Assembly: GCA_050485905.1 (NCBI GenBank)
Contig: JBJHCH010000020.1
Span: forward strand, 1 to 39,547
Direction: 5' to 3'
Length of the DNA stretch: 39,547 nt
Source of the DNA: JAWLCA01 sp050485905
Lineage (GTDB): Bacteria; Pseudomonadota; Alphaproteobacteria; Rhodobacterales; Rhodobacteraceae
Part shown: positions 21,716 through 29,985 of the stretch, one piece after another
How the letters are laid out: each line of letters opens with the position of its first letter
How positions within the stretch are numbered: the first letter of the stretch is position 1
The notes under the pieces: model-generated
Told to the model about the DNA's origin: nothing
The model's input: only the letters and a program-made list of their open reading frames with translations
Databases searched by the model: none
Position numbers and translations under genes: made by a program

Positions 21716-22309
21716 ATGCCCAAACCCACCCGCGCCTGGCAACGCATGCTCTCGGGTCGCCGGCTCGACCTGCTCGACCCCACCCCGGTGGATATCGAGA
21801 TCGAGGATATCGCCCACGGGCTGGCCTTTGTCGCGCGGTGGAACGGGCAGACGCTGGGGGACTGGCCCTATTCGGTGGCGGAACATTCGCTGCTGGTCGA
21901 GGAGATATTCGCCCGCGCCAATCCCGGCCAGCCTGTCCGCTGGCGGCTGGCGGCGCTGCTGCATGATGCGCCGGAATATGTCATCGGGGACATGATCAGC
22001 CCGGTGAAGGCGGCGGTGGGGCCGGGGTATGAGGCGCTGGACGACCGGTTGGCGGCGGCGATCCATCTGCGGTTCGGGCTGCCGGCCACGTTGCCGGGGC
22101 CGATAAAGAAGGCGATCAAGGCGGCGGACCGGGTTTCGGCCTGGCTGGAGGCGGTCAGGATCGCGGGGTTCACCGAGGCGGAGGCGGACCGTTTCTTTGG
22201 CCGGCAGGACCGGGCCGAGATGGGGCGGTTGAGGGTCGCGCTGCGGCCGCCGGTGGAGGTTCGGGCGGCCTATCTGGAGCGGCATGCGGCCCTGATGGCG
22301 GGGCTTTGA
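21716..22309 (+). CDS. HD-domain phosphohydrolase (YfbR/5'-nucleotidase-like)
   Basis: The 197-residue protein is a metal-dependent HD-superfamily hydrolase. Ligands are visible as H57 in VAEHSLLVEE, H83-D84 in ALLHDAPEYVIGDMISPVK, and a later Asp in IKAADRVSAWLEA. The arrangement, with GDMISPVK after the HD pair, is like the YfbR-type nucleotidases that dephosphorylate deoxynucleoside monophosphates, but the substrate cannot be read from sequence. The start ATG 21716 follows AGCAGGAAGAA. It is divergent from ahcY and convergent with carB; the dispersed repeat copy B begins 16 bp after its stop and offers a T-rich terminator. A methyl-cycle connection to ahcY is only positional. Confidence 0.85.
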   Translation: MPKPTRAWQRMLSGRRLDLLDPTPVDIEIEDIAHGLAFVARWNGQTLGDWPYSVAEHSLLVEEIFARANPGQPVRWRLAALLHDAPEYVIGDMISPVKAAVGPGYEALDDRLAAAIHLRFGLPATLPGPIKKAIKAADRVSAWLEAVRIAGFTEAEADRFFGRQDRAEMGRLRVALRPPVEVRAAYLERHAALMAGL

Positions 22310-22325
22310 GGGGGGTGTGCACGGG

Positions 22326-22400
22326 TTGGGCACGCGTGCTCAAAATGTCAAGCGACTGAAATCGCTACATATTCCATTTTTTGTTTACCCGATGGCAAGG
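22326..22400 (+). repeat. Dispersed 75-bp repeat, copy B, after the HD-domain gene
   Basis: It matches copy A (12939-13013) at 56 of 75 positions without gaps. TTGGGCACGCGTGC is identical, followed by GTCAA, CTGAAATC and ATTTTTTGTT in the same positions. In this copy the middle hairpin is changed to AGCGA-CTGAAA-TCGCT (22351-22366) before the T-run, so a terminator function is kept with different bases. Confidence 0.8.
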
Positions 22401-22498
22401 TGTCATGCATGCCGTGACTGGCTGGGCGGAAAAATCCGCGCAGACCGGCCCCTTTGGTGGCCTGCGCGCGCCTGACACGCGCCCGGCAGGGTTCTGAC

Positions 22499-22542
22499 GC
22501 CGAAAGGGTTGCGCCCGGCGCATGGGTGGTGGCCCTTTCGGC
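22499..22542 (-). terminator. Possible terminator hairpin after carB
   Basis: GCCGAAAGGG (22499-22508) and CCCTTTCGGC (22533-22542) form a 10-bp perfect stem with a 24-nt loop, 15 bp after the carB stop. No U-tract follows on the minus strand, so the terminator role is uncertain. Confidence 0.4.
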
Positions 22543-22557
22543 CGCCACCCCGCCGGT

Positions 22558-25500
22558 TCACCCCTGCAGCGTGCGCACGCCGATCTCGCCCTCGGTGCGG
22601 ACCTTCATCGCGGCGACGGCGGCGATACTGGCCGCAGCCGTCGTGAAATAGGGGATGCGGTCCATCAGGGCCACGGCGCGGATGTCGCGGCTGTCGCTGA
22701 TCGCCTGCGTGCCCTCGGTCGTGTTCATCACCAGCGCGATCTCGTCGTTCTTCAGCCGGTCCACGATGTTCGGGCGCCCCTCGTAGACCTTGTTCACCGG
22801 CGTGCAGGGGATGCCGGCTTCTTGCAGCCACCTTGCGGTGCCGCGGGTCGCCACGATCTCGAACCCCAGGGCGGGCAGGTCGGCGGCGGCGGCGCGCAGG
22901 TCGTCGGTCTTGTCGGCATCCTTGATCGAGATGAAGACGCGCCCGCCCTCGGGCAGGTCGGTGCCCGCGCCCATCTGCGCCTTCAGGAAGGCATGGGGGA
23001 AGGTGCGGTCCCAGCCCATCACTTCGCCCGTCGAGCGCATTTCGGGGCCGAGCAGCGGATCGACGCCGGGGAAGCGGGCGAAGGGCAGGACGGCCTCTTT
23101 CACGCTGAACCACGGCGTCTGCGGGTCGGCCAGCGTCAGCGGGTCGGCATAGGGCAGCGGCGTATCGGGGCCGACACCGGCAGGATAGGGCGCGCGGTGC
23201 GGGAAGTTCGACAGCGGTTCGCCCGCCATCACGCGGGCGGCGATGGAGGCGATGGCGCTGTCGGTGGCCTTGGCCACGAAAGGCACGGTGCGGCTGGCGC
23301 GGGGGTTCACCTCCAGCACGTAGATATCGCCATCCTTGATCGCGAACTGCACGTTCATCAGCCCGACGACATTCAGGCCGAGGGCCAGCTTTTCGGTCTG
23401 CGCCTTCAGCGCGTCGATGGTGGGCTGGTCCAGCGTGTAGGGCGGCAGCGAGCAGGCGCTGTCGCCGGAATGCACGCCAGCCTCCTCGATATGCTGCATG
23501 ACGCCGGCGACATGGACCTGCGTGCCATCGGAGATGGCATCCACATCGACCTCTACCGCGCCCGAAAGATAGCTGTCGAGCAGCACCGGGTTGTTGCCCG
23601 AGACCTGCACCGCCTCTCGGATGTAGCGTTCCAGCTGGGCGTCGTCGCGCACGATCTCCATCGCGCGGCCGCCGAGGACATAGGAGGGGCGGATCACCAG
23701 CGGGTAGCCGACCGTCGCGGCGATGGCGAAAGCCTCGTCGCGCGACCGGGCCATGCCGTTCACCGGCTGCTTCAGGCCCAGCTTGTGCAGAAGCTGCTGG
23801 AAGCGTTCGCGATCCTCGGCCAGGTCGATGGCGTCGGGCGTGGTGCCGAGGATCGGGATGCCTTCGTCCTGCAGCGCGTTGGCAAGCTTCAGGGGCGTCT
23901 GGCCGCCGAACTGCACGATGACGCCGTGCAGGGTGCCGTTGTCCCGTTCCACGCGAAGAATTTCGAGGACATGCTCCAATGTCAGCGGCTCGAAATACAG
24001 CCGGTCGGAGGTGTCGTAATCGGTGCTGACGGTTTCGGGGTTGCAGTTGACCATGATGGTTTCGAACCCCGCGTCGGTCAGCGCGAAACAGGCGTGGCAG
24101 CAGCAATAGTCGAATTCGATGCCCTGCCCGATGCGGTTGGGCCCGCCGCCGAGGATCACCACCTTCTTGCGGTCGGAGGGCCGCGCCTCGCATTCCACAT
24201 CGCCCATCACGGGGTGTTCGTAGGTGGAATACATGTAGGGGGTCTGCGCCTCGAATTCGGCGGCGCAGGTGTCGATGCGCTTGAAGACGGCGGTGACGCC
24301 GAGGCGGGTGCGGGCGCGGCGCACCTGCCCCTCATCCCGGCCCGTCAGTTTTGCCAGCCTTGCGTCGGTGAAGCCGAACATCTTCAGCCGGCGCAGGCCG
24401 TCGGCGGTGACGGGCAGGCCGCCGTGGCGGATCTCTGCCTCCATCTCCACGATTTCCCGGATCCGGGCGAGGAACCAGGGGTCGTAGGCGGTGGCGTGGT
24501 TGATCTCGTCGTCGCTGAGGCCGTGGCGCATGGCCTGGGCGATGACGCGGATGCGGTCGGGGGTTTGCGCGCTGAGCGCCTTGATGACGGATGCCTTGTC
24601 GGGCGCGCCGGGGATCTCGATCTCGTCGAACCCGGTCAGGCCGGTTTCCATGCTGGCCAGCGCCTTTTGCATGGATTCGTGGAACGACCGCCCGATGGCC
24701 ATCGCCTCGCCCACCGATTTCATCGCGGTGGTGAGTTCGGGCTTGGAGCCGGGGAATTTCTCGAAGGCGAAGCGGGGGATTTTTGTGACGACATAGTCGA
24801 TGGAGGGCTCAAAACTGGCCGGCGTGACCTTGGTGATGTCGTTGTCGAGTTCATCCAGCGTGTAGCCCACGGCGAGTTTCGCGGCGATCTTGGCGATGGG
24901 AAAGCCCGTGGCCTTTGACGCCAGCGCCGATGACCGGCTGACGCGGGGGTTCATTTCGATCACCACCATGCGGCCGTCGGCGGGGTTGACGGCCCATTGC
25001 ACGTTCGATCCGCCGGTTTCGACCCCGATCTCTCGCAGCACGGCGATACTGCCGTTGCGCATGATCTGGTATTCCTTGTCGGTCAGCGTCAGCGCCGGGG
25101 CGACGGTGATCGAATCGCCGGTGTGGACGCCCATCGGATCCACATTCTCGATGGCGCAGACGATGATCGCGTTGTCGGCGGTGTCGCGCACCACCTCCAT
25201 CTCGAACTCCTTCCAGCCGAGCAGGGATTCGTCGATCAGCACCTGCGCGACGGGGCTGGCATCGAGGCCGGAGCGGACGATGCGTTCGAAATCGTCGCGG
25301 TTGTAGGCGACGCCGCCGCCGGTGCCGCCAAGGGTGAAGGCGGGGCGGATGATCGCGGGCAGGCCGACGTCTTCGATGGCGCGCATCGCCTCGGCCACGC
25401 CTTCGTTGATGTCGTAGCGCCCGTTGGGCAGTTTCGGGGCGGCAACGATGGTGGCGCGGGGGTTTTCCAGCCCGATCCGGTCCATCGCCTCGCGGAACAG

Positions 25501-25890
25501 TTTGCGGTCCTCGGCCATCTCGATCGCCTGCCGGTTGGCGCCGATCAGTTCGACGCCGTATTTCTCCAGCACGCCCATGTCGGCCAGCGCCAGCGCGGTG
25601 TTCAGCCCGGTCTGCCCGCCCATCGTGGGCAGGATGGCGTCGGGCTTTTCGATGGCGATGATCTTTTCGACGATGCCGGGGGTGATCGGTTCGATATAGG
25701 TGGCATCGGCCAGGCCGGGGTCGGTCATGATCGTGGCGGGGTTGGAGTTCACCAGGATGACGCGGTAGCCTTCCTCGCGCAGGGCCTTGCAGGCCTGGGC
25801 GCCGGAATAGTCGAACTCGCAGGCCTGGCCGATGATGATGGGGCCGGCGCCGATGATCAGGATCGACTGGATATCTGTCCGCTTCGGCAT
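22558..25890 (-). CDS. carB: Carbamoyl-phosphate synthase large subunit
   Basis: CarB makes carbamoyl phosphate from bicarbonate, ammonia (from CarA) and two ATP, feeding arginine and pyrimidine synthesis. The 1110-residue protein has the duplicated carboxyphosphate and carbamate halves. The first starts SILIIGAGPIIIGQACEFDYSG and contains AFTLGGTGGG and VIEMNPRVSRSSALASKATG. The second starts VVILGGGPNRIGQGIEFDYCC and contains VLGGRAMEIV and VLEVNPRASRTVPFVAKATD. The last about 140 residues are the MGS-like allosteric domain (VFISIKDADK, IVATRGTARWL, LVMNTTEGTQA). The start MPKRTDIQSI (ATG 25888-25890) is the family start; the open frame upstream is not conserved. carA is not in the window. 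It is convergent with the HD-domain gene and divergent from the CPBP gene. Confidence 0.97.
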   Translation of the reverse strand: MPKRTDIQSILIIGAGPIIIGQACEFDYSGAQACKALREEGYRVILVNSNPATIMTDPGLADATYIEPITPGIVEKIIAIEKPDAILPTMGGQTGLNTALALADMGVLEKYGVELIGANRQAIEMAEDRKLFREAMDRIGLENPRATIVAAPKLPNGRYDINEGVAEAMRAIEDVGLPAIIRPAFTLGGTGGGVAYNRDDFERIVRSGLDASPVAQVLIDESLLGWKEFEMEVVRDTADNAIIVCAIENVDPMGVHTGDSITVAPALTLTDKEYQIMRNGSIAVLREIGVETGGSNVQWAVNPADGRMVVIEMNPRVSRSSALASKATGFPIAKIAAKLAVGYTLDELDNDITKVTPASFEPSIDYVVTKIPRFAFEKFPGSKPELTTAMKSVGEAMAIGRSFHESMQKALASMETGLTGFDEIEIPGAPDKASVIKALSAQTPDRIRVIAQAMRHGLSDDEINHATAYDPWFLARIREIVEMEAEIRHGGLPVTADGLRRLKMFGFTDARLAKLTGRDEGQVRRARTRLGVTAVFKRIDTCAAEFEAQTPYMYSTYEHPVMGDVECEARPSDRKKVVILGGGPNRIGQGIEFDYCCCHACFALTDAGFETIMVNCNPETVSTDYDTSDRLYFEPLTLEHVLEILRVERDNGTLHGVIVQFGGQTPLKLANALQDEGIPILGTTPDAIDLAEDRERFQQLLHKLGLKQPVNGMARSRDEAFAIAATVGYPLVIRPSYVLGGRAMEIVRDDAQLERYIREAVQVSGNNPVLLDSYLSGAVEVDVDAISDGTQVHVAGVMQHIEEAGVHSGDSACSLPPYTLDQPTIDALKAQTEKLALGLNVVGLMNVQFAIKDGDIYVLEVNPRASRTVPFVAKATDSAIASIAARVMAGEPLSNFPHRAPYPAGVGPDTPLPYADPLTLADPQTPWFSVKEAVLPFARFPGVDPLLGPEMRSTGEVMGWDRTFPHAFLKAQMGAGTDLPEGGRVFISIKDADKTDDLRAAAADLPALGFEIVATRGTARWLQEAGIPCTPVNKVYEGRPNIVDRLKNDEIALVMNTTEGTQAISDSRDIRAVALMDRIPYFTTAAASIAAVAAMKVRTEGEIGVRTLQG

Positions 25891-25998
25891 GGCCCGCCCC
25901 GTTCCTGCAAATCCGCCGGGGTTATAGCTGCGGGGATCCTGCGCGCAAGGCCAATCCGGGGTGGCTGTTCCGTTACGAATTCGGACTATATGGGGCGG

Positions 25999-26667
25999 AT
26001 GGACAGCGACACCCTGCAACGGATCGACGGACGGCGGCTGCGGCTCTGGGCAGAGTTCGCGGGGTTCTTCGTCGTGGCGCCGGTGGCGCTGGCGGTGTTC
26101 CTGCCGGCAAGCGTGATGTTCACGGCGCTCTTCGTGTTTACCGGGGTGGGGCTGGTGCTGCTGCATTTCACCCCCGGCTTTCACTGGCACGACCTGACGC
26201 GGGGCTGGCGGCGGATCGACTGGCGGCTGGTGGCGGGGTTCACGCTGGTGACGGCGGGGGCGGCCTGGGCGGTGGTGATGGCGACGCGGCCGGGGGCTTT
26301 CCTGGGCCTCTACCGCTTCAACCCGGAACTGTGGCTGACGATCATGGCGCTGTATCCGCTGCTGTCGGCCCTGCCGCAGGAGATCGTGTTCCGCCCGCTG
26401 TTCTTTCGCCGCTATGGCCCGATCCTGCCGCCGCTACGCGCGGCGCTGGTATTGAACGCCGCGATCTTCTCGCTGGCGCATCTGCTCTACTGGAGCTGGG
26501 TGGTGGCGGTGATGACCTTTGTCGGCGGGCTGGTCTTTGCCTGGGCCTATGAGGCGCGGCGGTCGTTCCCGATGGCGGTGATCCTGCACGCCATCGCCGG
26601 CAACATCGTCTTCACCGCCGGGCTGGGGATGTTCTTCTACACCGGCAACATCACCCGCCCGTTCTGA
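25999..26667 (+). CDS. CPBP-family (Abi/CAAX protease-like) membrane protein
   Basis: The 222-residue protein has about six to seven membrane segments and the three CPBP motifs. The first is PQEIVFRPLFFRR, in which the usual EExxxR pair is QE, the second FSLAHLLYW (FxxxH) and the third HAIAGN (HxxxN). CPBP proteins are intramembrane glutamic-type proteases related to Rce1, and some serve in bacteriocin immunity or protein maturation; the substrate here is unknown. Loss of the first Glu of the pair leaves the second, which in Rce1-type enzymes is important, so activity is uncertain. The start is ambiguous between ATG 25990 and ATG 25999; neither has a well-spaced ribosome site. It is divergent from carB and 76 bp before aspS. 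Confidence 0.83.
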   Translation: MDSDTLQRIDGRRLRLWAEFAGFFVVAPVALAVFLPASVMFTALFVFTGVGLVLLHFTPGFHWHDLTRGWRRIDWRLVAGFTLVTAGAAWAVVMATRPGAFLGLYRFNPELWLTIMALYPLLSALPQEIVFRPLFFRRYGPILPPLRAALVLNAAIFSLAHLLYWSWVVAVMTFVGGLVFAWAYEARRSFPMAVILHAIAGNIVFTAGLGMFFYTGNITRPF

Positions 26668-26688
26668 GCCGAACCGGGGGCGCCGCCC

Positions 26689-26717
26689 TTGACTTCACCG
26701 CCCCCGCACGGTGTATC
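26689..26717 (+). promoter_or_regulatory. Candidate promoter of aspS
   Basis: TTGACT (26689-26694) and TGTATC (26712-26717) are 17 bp apart, with the ATG 27 bp downstream. The -35 is strong; the -10 is weak and could shift one or two bases. Confidence 0.45.
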
Positions 26718-26743
26718 GGCGCCTGATCCTGAAGGGGGCCATG

Positions 26744-28519
26744 ATGCACGCCTATCGCAGCCATACCTGCGCTGACCTGACCGCCGCCCATGTGGGCCAG
26801 ACCGTCCGCCTGTCGGGCTGGGTTCACCGGATGCGCGACCACGGCGGGGTGCTGTTCATCGACCTGCGCGATCATTACGGCATCACCCAGGTGCTGGCCG
26901 ATGGCGACAGCCCGGCGCTGCCGGCGCTGGAACGGTTGCGGGCCGAGACCTGCGTGCGGATCGACGGCGTGGTGAAGGCCCGCGCCGCCGATCTGGTGAA
27001 CCCCAAGATCCCGACCGGAGAGATCGAGGTCTATGTGCATGAGGTCACGGTCCTCGGCCCCGCCGAGGATCTGCCGCTGCCTGTGTTCGGAGAGCCGGAA
27101 TATCCCGAGGAGACGCGGCTGACCTATCGCTTCCTTGACCTGCGGCGCGAGACGCTGCACCGGAACATGATGCTGCGGTCCGCCGTGGTGCGGTCGATCC
27201 GGGGCCGGATGTGGGATGCGGGCTTTACCGAGCATCAGACGCCGATCATCACCGCCAGCAGCCCCGAGGGCGCGCGGGACTTTCTGGTGCCGAGCCGCCT
27301 GCACCCCGGCAAGTTCTATGCGCTGCCGCAGGCACCGCAGCAGTTCAAGCAATTGCTGATGGTCGCGGGCTTTGACCGCTATTTCCAGATCGCGCCCTGT
27401 TTCCGTGACGAGGATCCGCGCGCCGACCGCAGCCCGACCGATTTCTACCAGCTCGACATGGAGATGAGCTTTGTCGAGCAGGAGGATGTGTTCGCAGCGA
27501 TCCAGCCGGTGATCCAGGGCCTGTTTGAGGAGTTCGGCGGCGGCCGCCGGGTCGATGCCGACTGGCCGCGCATTCCCTATGCGGACGCCTTGCTGAAATA
27601 CGGCACCGACAAGCCCGACCTGCGCTGCCCGCTGGAGATGCAGGTGGTGAGCGAGCATTTCGTCGGCGGCGGCTTTGGCCTGTTCGCGAAACTGCTGGAG
27701 ACCGAGGGCAACCAGATCCGCGCGATCCCCGCGCCCACGGGTGGTTCCCGCGCCTTTTGCGACCGGATGAACGCCTTTGCGCAGCAGCAGGGGCTGCCGG
27801 GGATGGGCTACATCATGTGGCGCGACGAGGGCGGCGAGACCGTTGGTGCCGGCCCGATCGCCAAGAATATCGGGCCTGAGCGGACCGAGGCGATCCGCCA
27901 GCAGCTTGGGCTGGCGGCGGGCGATGCCGCGTTCTTCCTCGCCGGCAAGCCCGCGACCTTCGAGGCGGTGGCGGCCAAGGCGCGGGTGGAGATCGGGCGC
28001 GAACTGGGGCTGTCGGAAACCGACAGCTTCCGCTTTGCCTGGATCGTCGATTTCCCGATGTACGAGACGGACGACGAGGGCAAGGTCGACTTCTCGCACA
28101 ACCCGTTCTCGATGCCGCAGGGCGGGCTTGACGCGCTGTCGGGCGACCCGCTGAATGTGCTGGGCTATCAGTACGATCTGGCCTGCAACGGCTATGAGCT
28201 GGTGTCGGGCGCGATCCGCAACCACAAGCCCGAGATCATGTTCAAGGCCTTTGAACTCGCGGGCTATGGCCGGGACGAGGTGGAGAAACGCTTTGGCGGC
28301 ATGGTCAAGGCGTTCCGCTATGGCGCGCCGCCGCACGGGGGCTGCGCGGCGGGCATCGACCGGATCGTCATGCTGCTGGCCGACGAGGCGAATATCCGCC
28401 AGGTGATCCTGTTCCCGATGAACCAGCGGGCCGAGGATCTGATGATGGGTGCGCCCAGCGATCCGACGCCCACGCAGCTGCGCGAACTGGGCCTGAGGGT
28501 GCTGCCGAAGGAGACGTGA
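26744..28519 (+). CDS. aspS: Aspartyl-tRNA synthetase
   Basis: This class IIb synthetase attaches aspartate to tRNA-Asp (in many alphaproteobacteria also to tRNA-Asn). It has 591 residues. The N-terminal OB-fold anticodon domain includes VRLSGWVHRMRDHGGVLFIDLRD. Class II motif 2 appears as IAPCFRDEDPRADRSPTDFYQLDMEMSF, the bacterial GAD insertion follows, and motif 3 is PHGGCAAGIDRIVMLL. The start is the second ATG of the pair at 26741/26744, giving MHAYRSHTC and a better distance to AAGGGGG. The stop codon overlaps the next start as TGATG, so the downstream restriction endonuclease is translationally coupled to this essential gene, which is odd. Confidence 0.96.
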   Translation: MHAYRSHTCADLTAAHVGQTVRLSGWVHRMRDHGGVLFIDLRDHYGITQVLADGDSPALPALERLRAETCVRIDGVVKARAADLVNPKIPTGEIEVYVHEVTVLGPAEDLPLPVFGEPEYPEETRLTYRFLDLRRETLHRNMMLRSAVVRSIRGRMWDAGFTEHQTPIITASSPEGARDFLVPSRLHPGKFYALPQAPQQFKQLLMVAGFDRYFQIAPCFRDEDPRADRSPTDFYQLDMEMSFVEQEDVFAAIQPVIQGLFEEFGGGRRVDADWPRIPYADALLKYGTDKPDLRCPLEMQVVSEHFVGGGFGLFAKLLETEGNQIRAIPAPTGGSRAFCDRMNAFAQQQGLPGMGYIMWRDEGGETVGAGPIAKNIGPERTEAIRQQLGLAAGDAAFFLAGKPATFEAVAAKARVEIGRELGLSETDSFRFAWIVDFPMYETDDEGKVDFSHNPFSMPQGGLDALSGDPLNVLGYQYDLACNGYELVSGAIRNHKPEIMFKAFELAGYGRDEVEKRFGGMVKAFRYGAPPHGGCAAGIDRIVMLLADEANIRQVILFPMNQRAEDLMMGAPSDPTPTQLRELGLRVLPKET

Positions 28520-29277
28520 TGCTGGATCGCCTGCGCGCCGCCGGGTTCGACATCGAGACCCGCAACCACGCCGAGGCGATCCTGACCCACGACTTTGCCG
28601 CGCCGCTGGCCGATCTGGTCGGCGCGTTATGCGCGTTCCGCATCGAGAGCCGCGAGATCGTGGGGTCGGGCGGGGGCGAGGCGCCATCGACCCGCCGCCT
28701 GCGCGAGGTGCTGGCGGCGGCGGGCTGGCTGAAGCACAATTTCCGCATCGAGACGCTGATCGACGGCCGCCCGCGCGGGCGGGCGACCAGCCACGAGATC
28801 GACCACATCCGCCGCACCCCCGCCGGCACGCTGGCGCTGGAGATCGAGTGGAACAACAAGGATCCGTTCTTTGACCGGGATCTGGAGAATTTCCAGCACC
28901 TGCACGCGCAATCGGTGATCAGCCTGGGCATCATCGTGACCCGAGGCGCGCGGCTGCAGGCGGCGATGCCCGAGATCGCGGCGGAGGAGCTGCGCCGCGC
29001 CGGCGTGCGCGACGAGGGCGGGTTGGCCGCGCTGGGGGTGAAGGACCGCACCGCGCGGCAGCGCGAGCAGGTGGCGCGGGCGATGGCGCGGGGCGAGGGG
29101 TTTGCCGGGGCATTCGCCCGCGGCTTTGTGGCCGACAAGTATGGCGCGGCGACGACGCATTGGGCGAAACTGGCCGAACGCACCGCGCGGGGCGTGGGCA
29201 ATCCCTGTCCGCTGCTGCTGATCGGCCTGCCGCTGGGTGCGGTCGGCGATTATTCCGCCGCCAGCCCCGAGTTGTAG
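28519..29277 (+). CDS. Type II restriction endonuclease, BglII/BstYI family
   Basis: The 252-residue protein resembles the BglII/BstYI/BamHI-type PD-(D/E)xK endonucleases. The key stretch is SHEIDHIRR (D95) followed by LALEIEWNNKDPFFDRDLEN (E108, E110, K114), corresponding to the metal-binding D...ExE/ExQ active site. LHAQSVISLGIIVTRG follows. Recognition may be a GATC-containing site as for BglII (AGATCT) or BstYI (RGATCY), but this is inference from the family. The ATG overlaps the aspS stop (TGATG), and the gene end overlaps the end of the convergent methyltransferase gene by 28 bp. The obvious partner is that MT-A70 methyltransferase, making a type II restriction-modification pair. Both genes appear intact. 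Confidence 0.85.
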   Translation: MLDRLRAAGFDIETRNHAEAILTHDFAAPLADLVGALCAFRIESREIVGSGGGEAPSTRRLREVLAAAGWLKHNFRIETLIDGRPRGRATSHEIDHIRRTPAGTLALEIEWNNKDPFFDRDLENFQHLHAQSVISLGIIVTRGARLQAAMPEIAAEELRRAGVRDEGGLAALGVKDRTARQREQVARAMARGEGFAGAFARGFVADKYGAATTHWAKLAERTARGVGNPCPLLLIGLPLGAVGDYSAASPEL

Positions 29278-29891
29278 GCGTAGGTCTTCCAGTCGGGCTT
29301 GTAATCCGCATCGGCCTGGTTGCCCCAGACCGTCCAGCCCTGCCGCACGCCGCGGCCGAAAAGCTCCAGATACGGACCCCAGGAGCAGGCTTCGATGAGG
29401 TCGTATTGCTCGTCCGGCTTGCGGGAATGTTCGCGTTTGCGGGTGGACAGGAAATTCACCTGCCGCCGGCCGGGGGGCAGGGTGCGGGCGTTCTTGCCGC
29501 GGGTGCCGAACAGGATCACCTCGGTCACGTTGCGGAAATAGAAGCCGACGCCGCGGCCGTCGGATCCGCCATCCTTGCGTTCCTTGTGCCAGATCAGGTT
29601 CGACTTGTAGTCGAAACCCCAGGCGGCCAGCACCGCCAGCCCATCCGGCAGCAGGGCGTTCGGCACCCAGAGGTAGCAATGGGCGCGGTCCTGCAGATGA
29701 TCCGCCACCGGCAGCGCGCAGATCTCCTCGACCGTAAGTGTGGGGTAACGCGACAGCCGCTTGTGTTCCGGCGCGACCTTGCCGGTGCGGTTGACGAAGC
29801 GCCACGGCGGGTCGGCCAGCACGCAGCCGAACCGGTCATCGCCCAGGAAGGCCCTCAGATCTTGTGCGGGGTCGGAGGTCATGGGCGGCAT
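29250..29891 (-). CDS. MT-A70 family adenine-N6 DNA methyltransferase
   Basis: The 213-residue protein has the catalytic DPPW motif (residues 27-30, VLADPPWRF). It also shows YPTLTVEEICALPV, CYLWVPNALLPDGLAVLAAWGF, NLIWHKERKDGG, GVGFYFRNVTEVILFGTRG and a C-terminal ELFGRGVRQGWTVWGNQ, all typical of the MT-A70 class of SAM-dependent m6A methyltransferases. Next to a BglII-family endonuclease it is most simply the protective methylase. The gene converges with and overlaps the endonuclease by 28 bp, so the two cannot be lost or fully transcribed independently at their ends. The start is uncertain: ATG 29891 (weak AGAAG site) or ATG 29882, three residues shorter. A candidate own promoter was not identified. 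Confidence 0.88.
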   Translation of the reverse strand: MPPMTSDPAQDLRAFLGDDRFGCVLADPPWRFVNRTGKVAPEHKRLSRYPTLTVEEICALPVADHLQDRAHCYLWVPNALLPDGLAVLAAWGFDYKSNLIWHKERKDGGSDGRGVGFYFRNVTEVILFGTRGKNARTLPPGRRQVNFLSTRKREHSRKPDEQYDLIEACSWGPYLELFGRGVRQGWTVWGNQADADYKPDWKTYAYNSGLAAE

Positions 29892-29939
29892 AGTGGGTGC
29901 TTCTGACCCCCGGGGCAATCGGAACATTTTGAGAACATA

Positions 29940-29959
29940 CCCCGGCGGGGACGCCGGGG
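29940..29959 (-). terminator. Probable terminator of the MarR/LdtR-like gene
   Basis: CCCCGGCG (29940-29947) and CGCCGGGG (29952-29959) form an 8-bp stem with a GGGA loop, 26 bp after the stop codon. On the minus strand it is followed by TATGTTCTC, a weak U-tract. Confidence 0.55.
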
Positions 29960-29985
29960 CAAGCCGGTTCCGCCCCGAGACCGCG

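Noticed and set aside
22522..24918. Plus-strand frame of nearly 800 codons opposite carB
   Set aside because: It is the antisense shadow of the highly conserved carB coding sequence.
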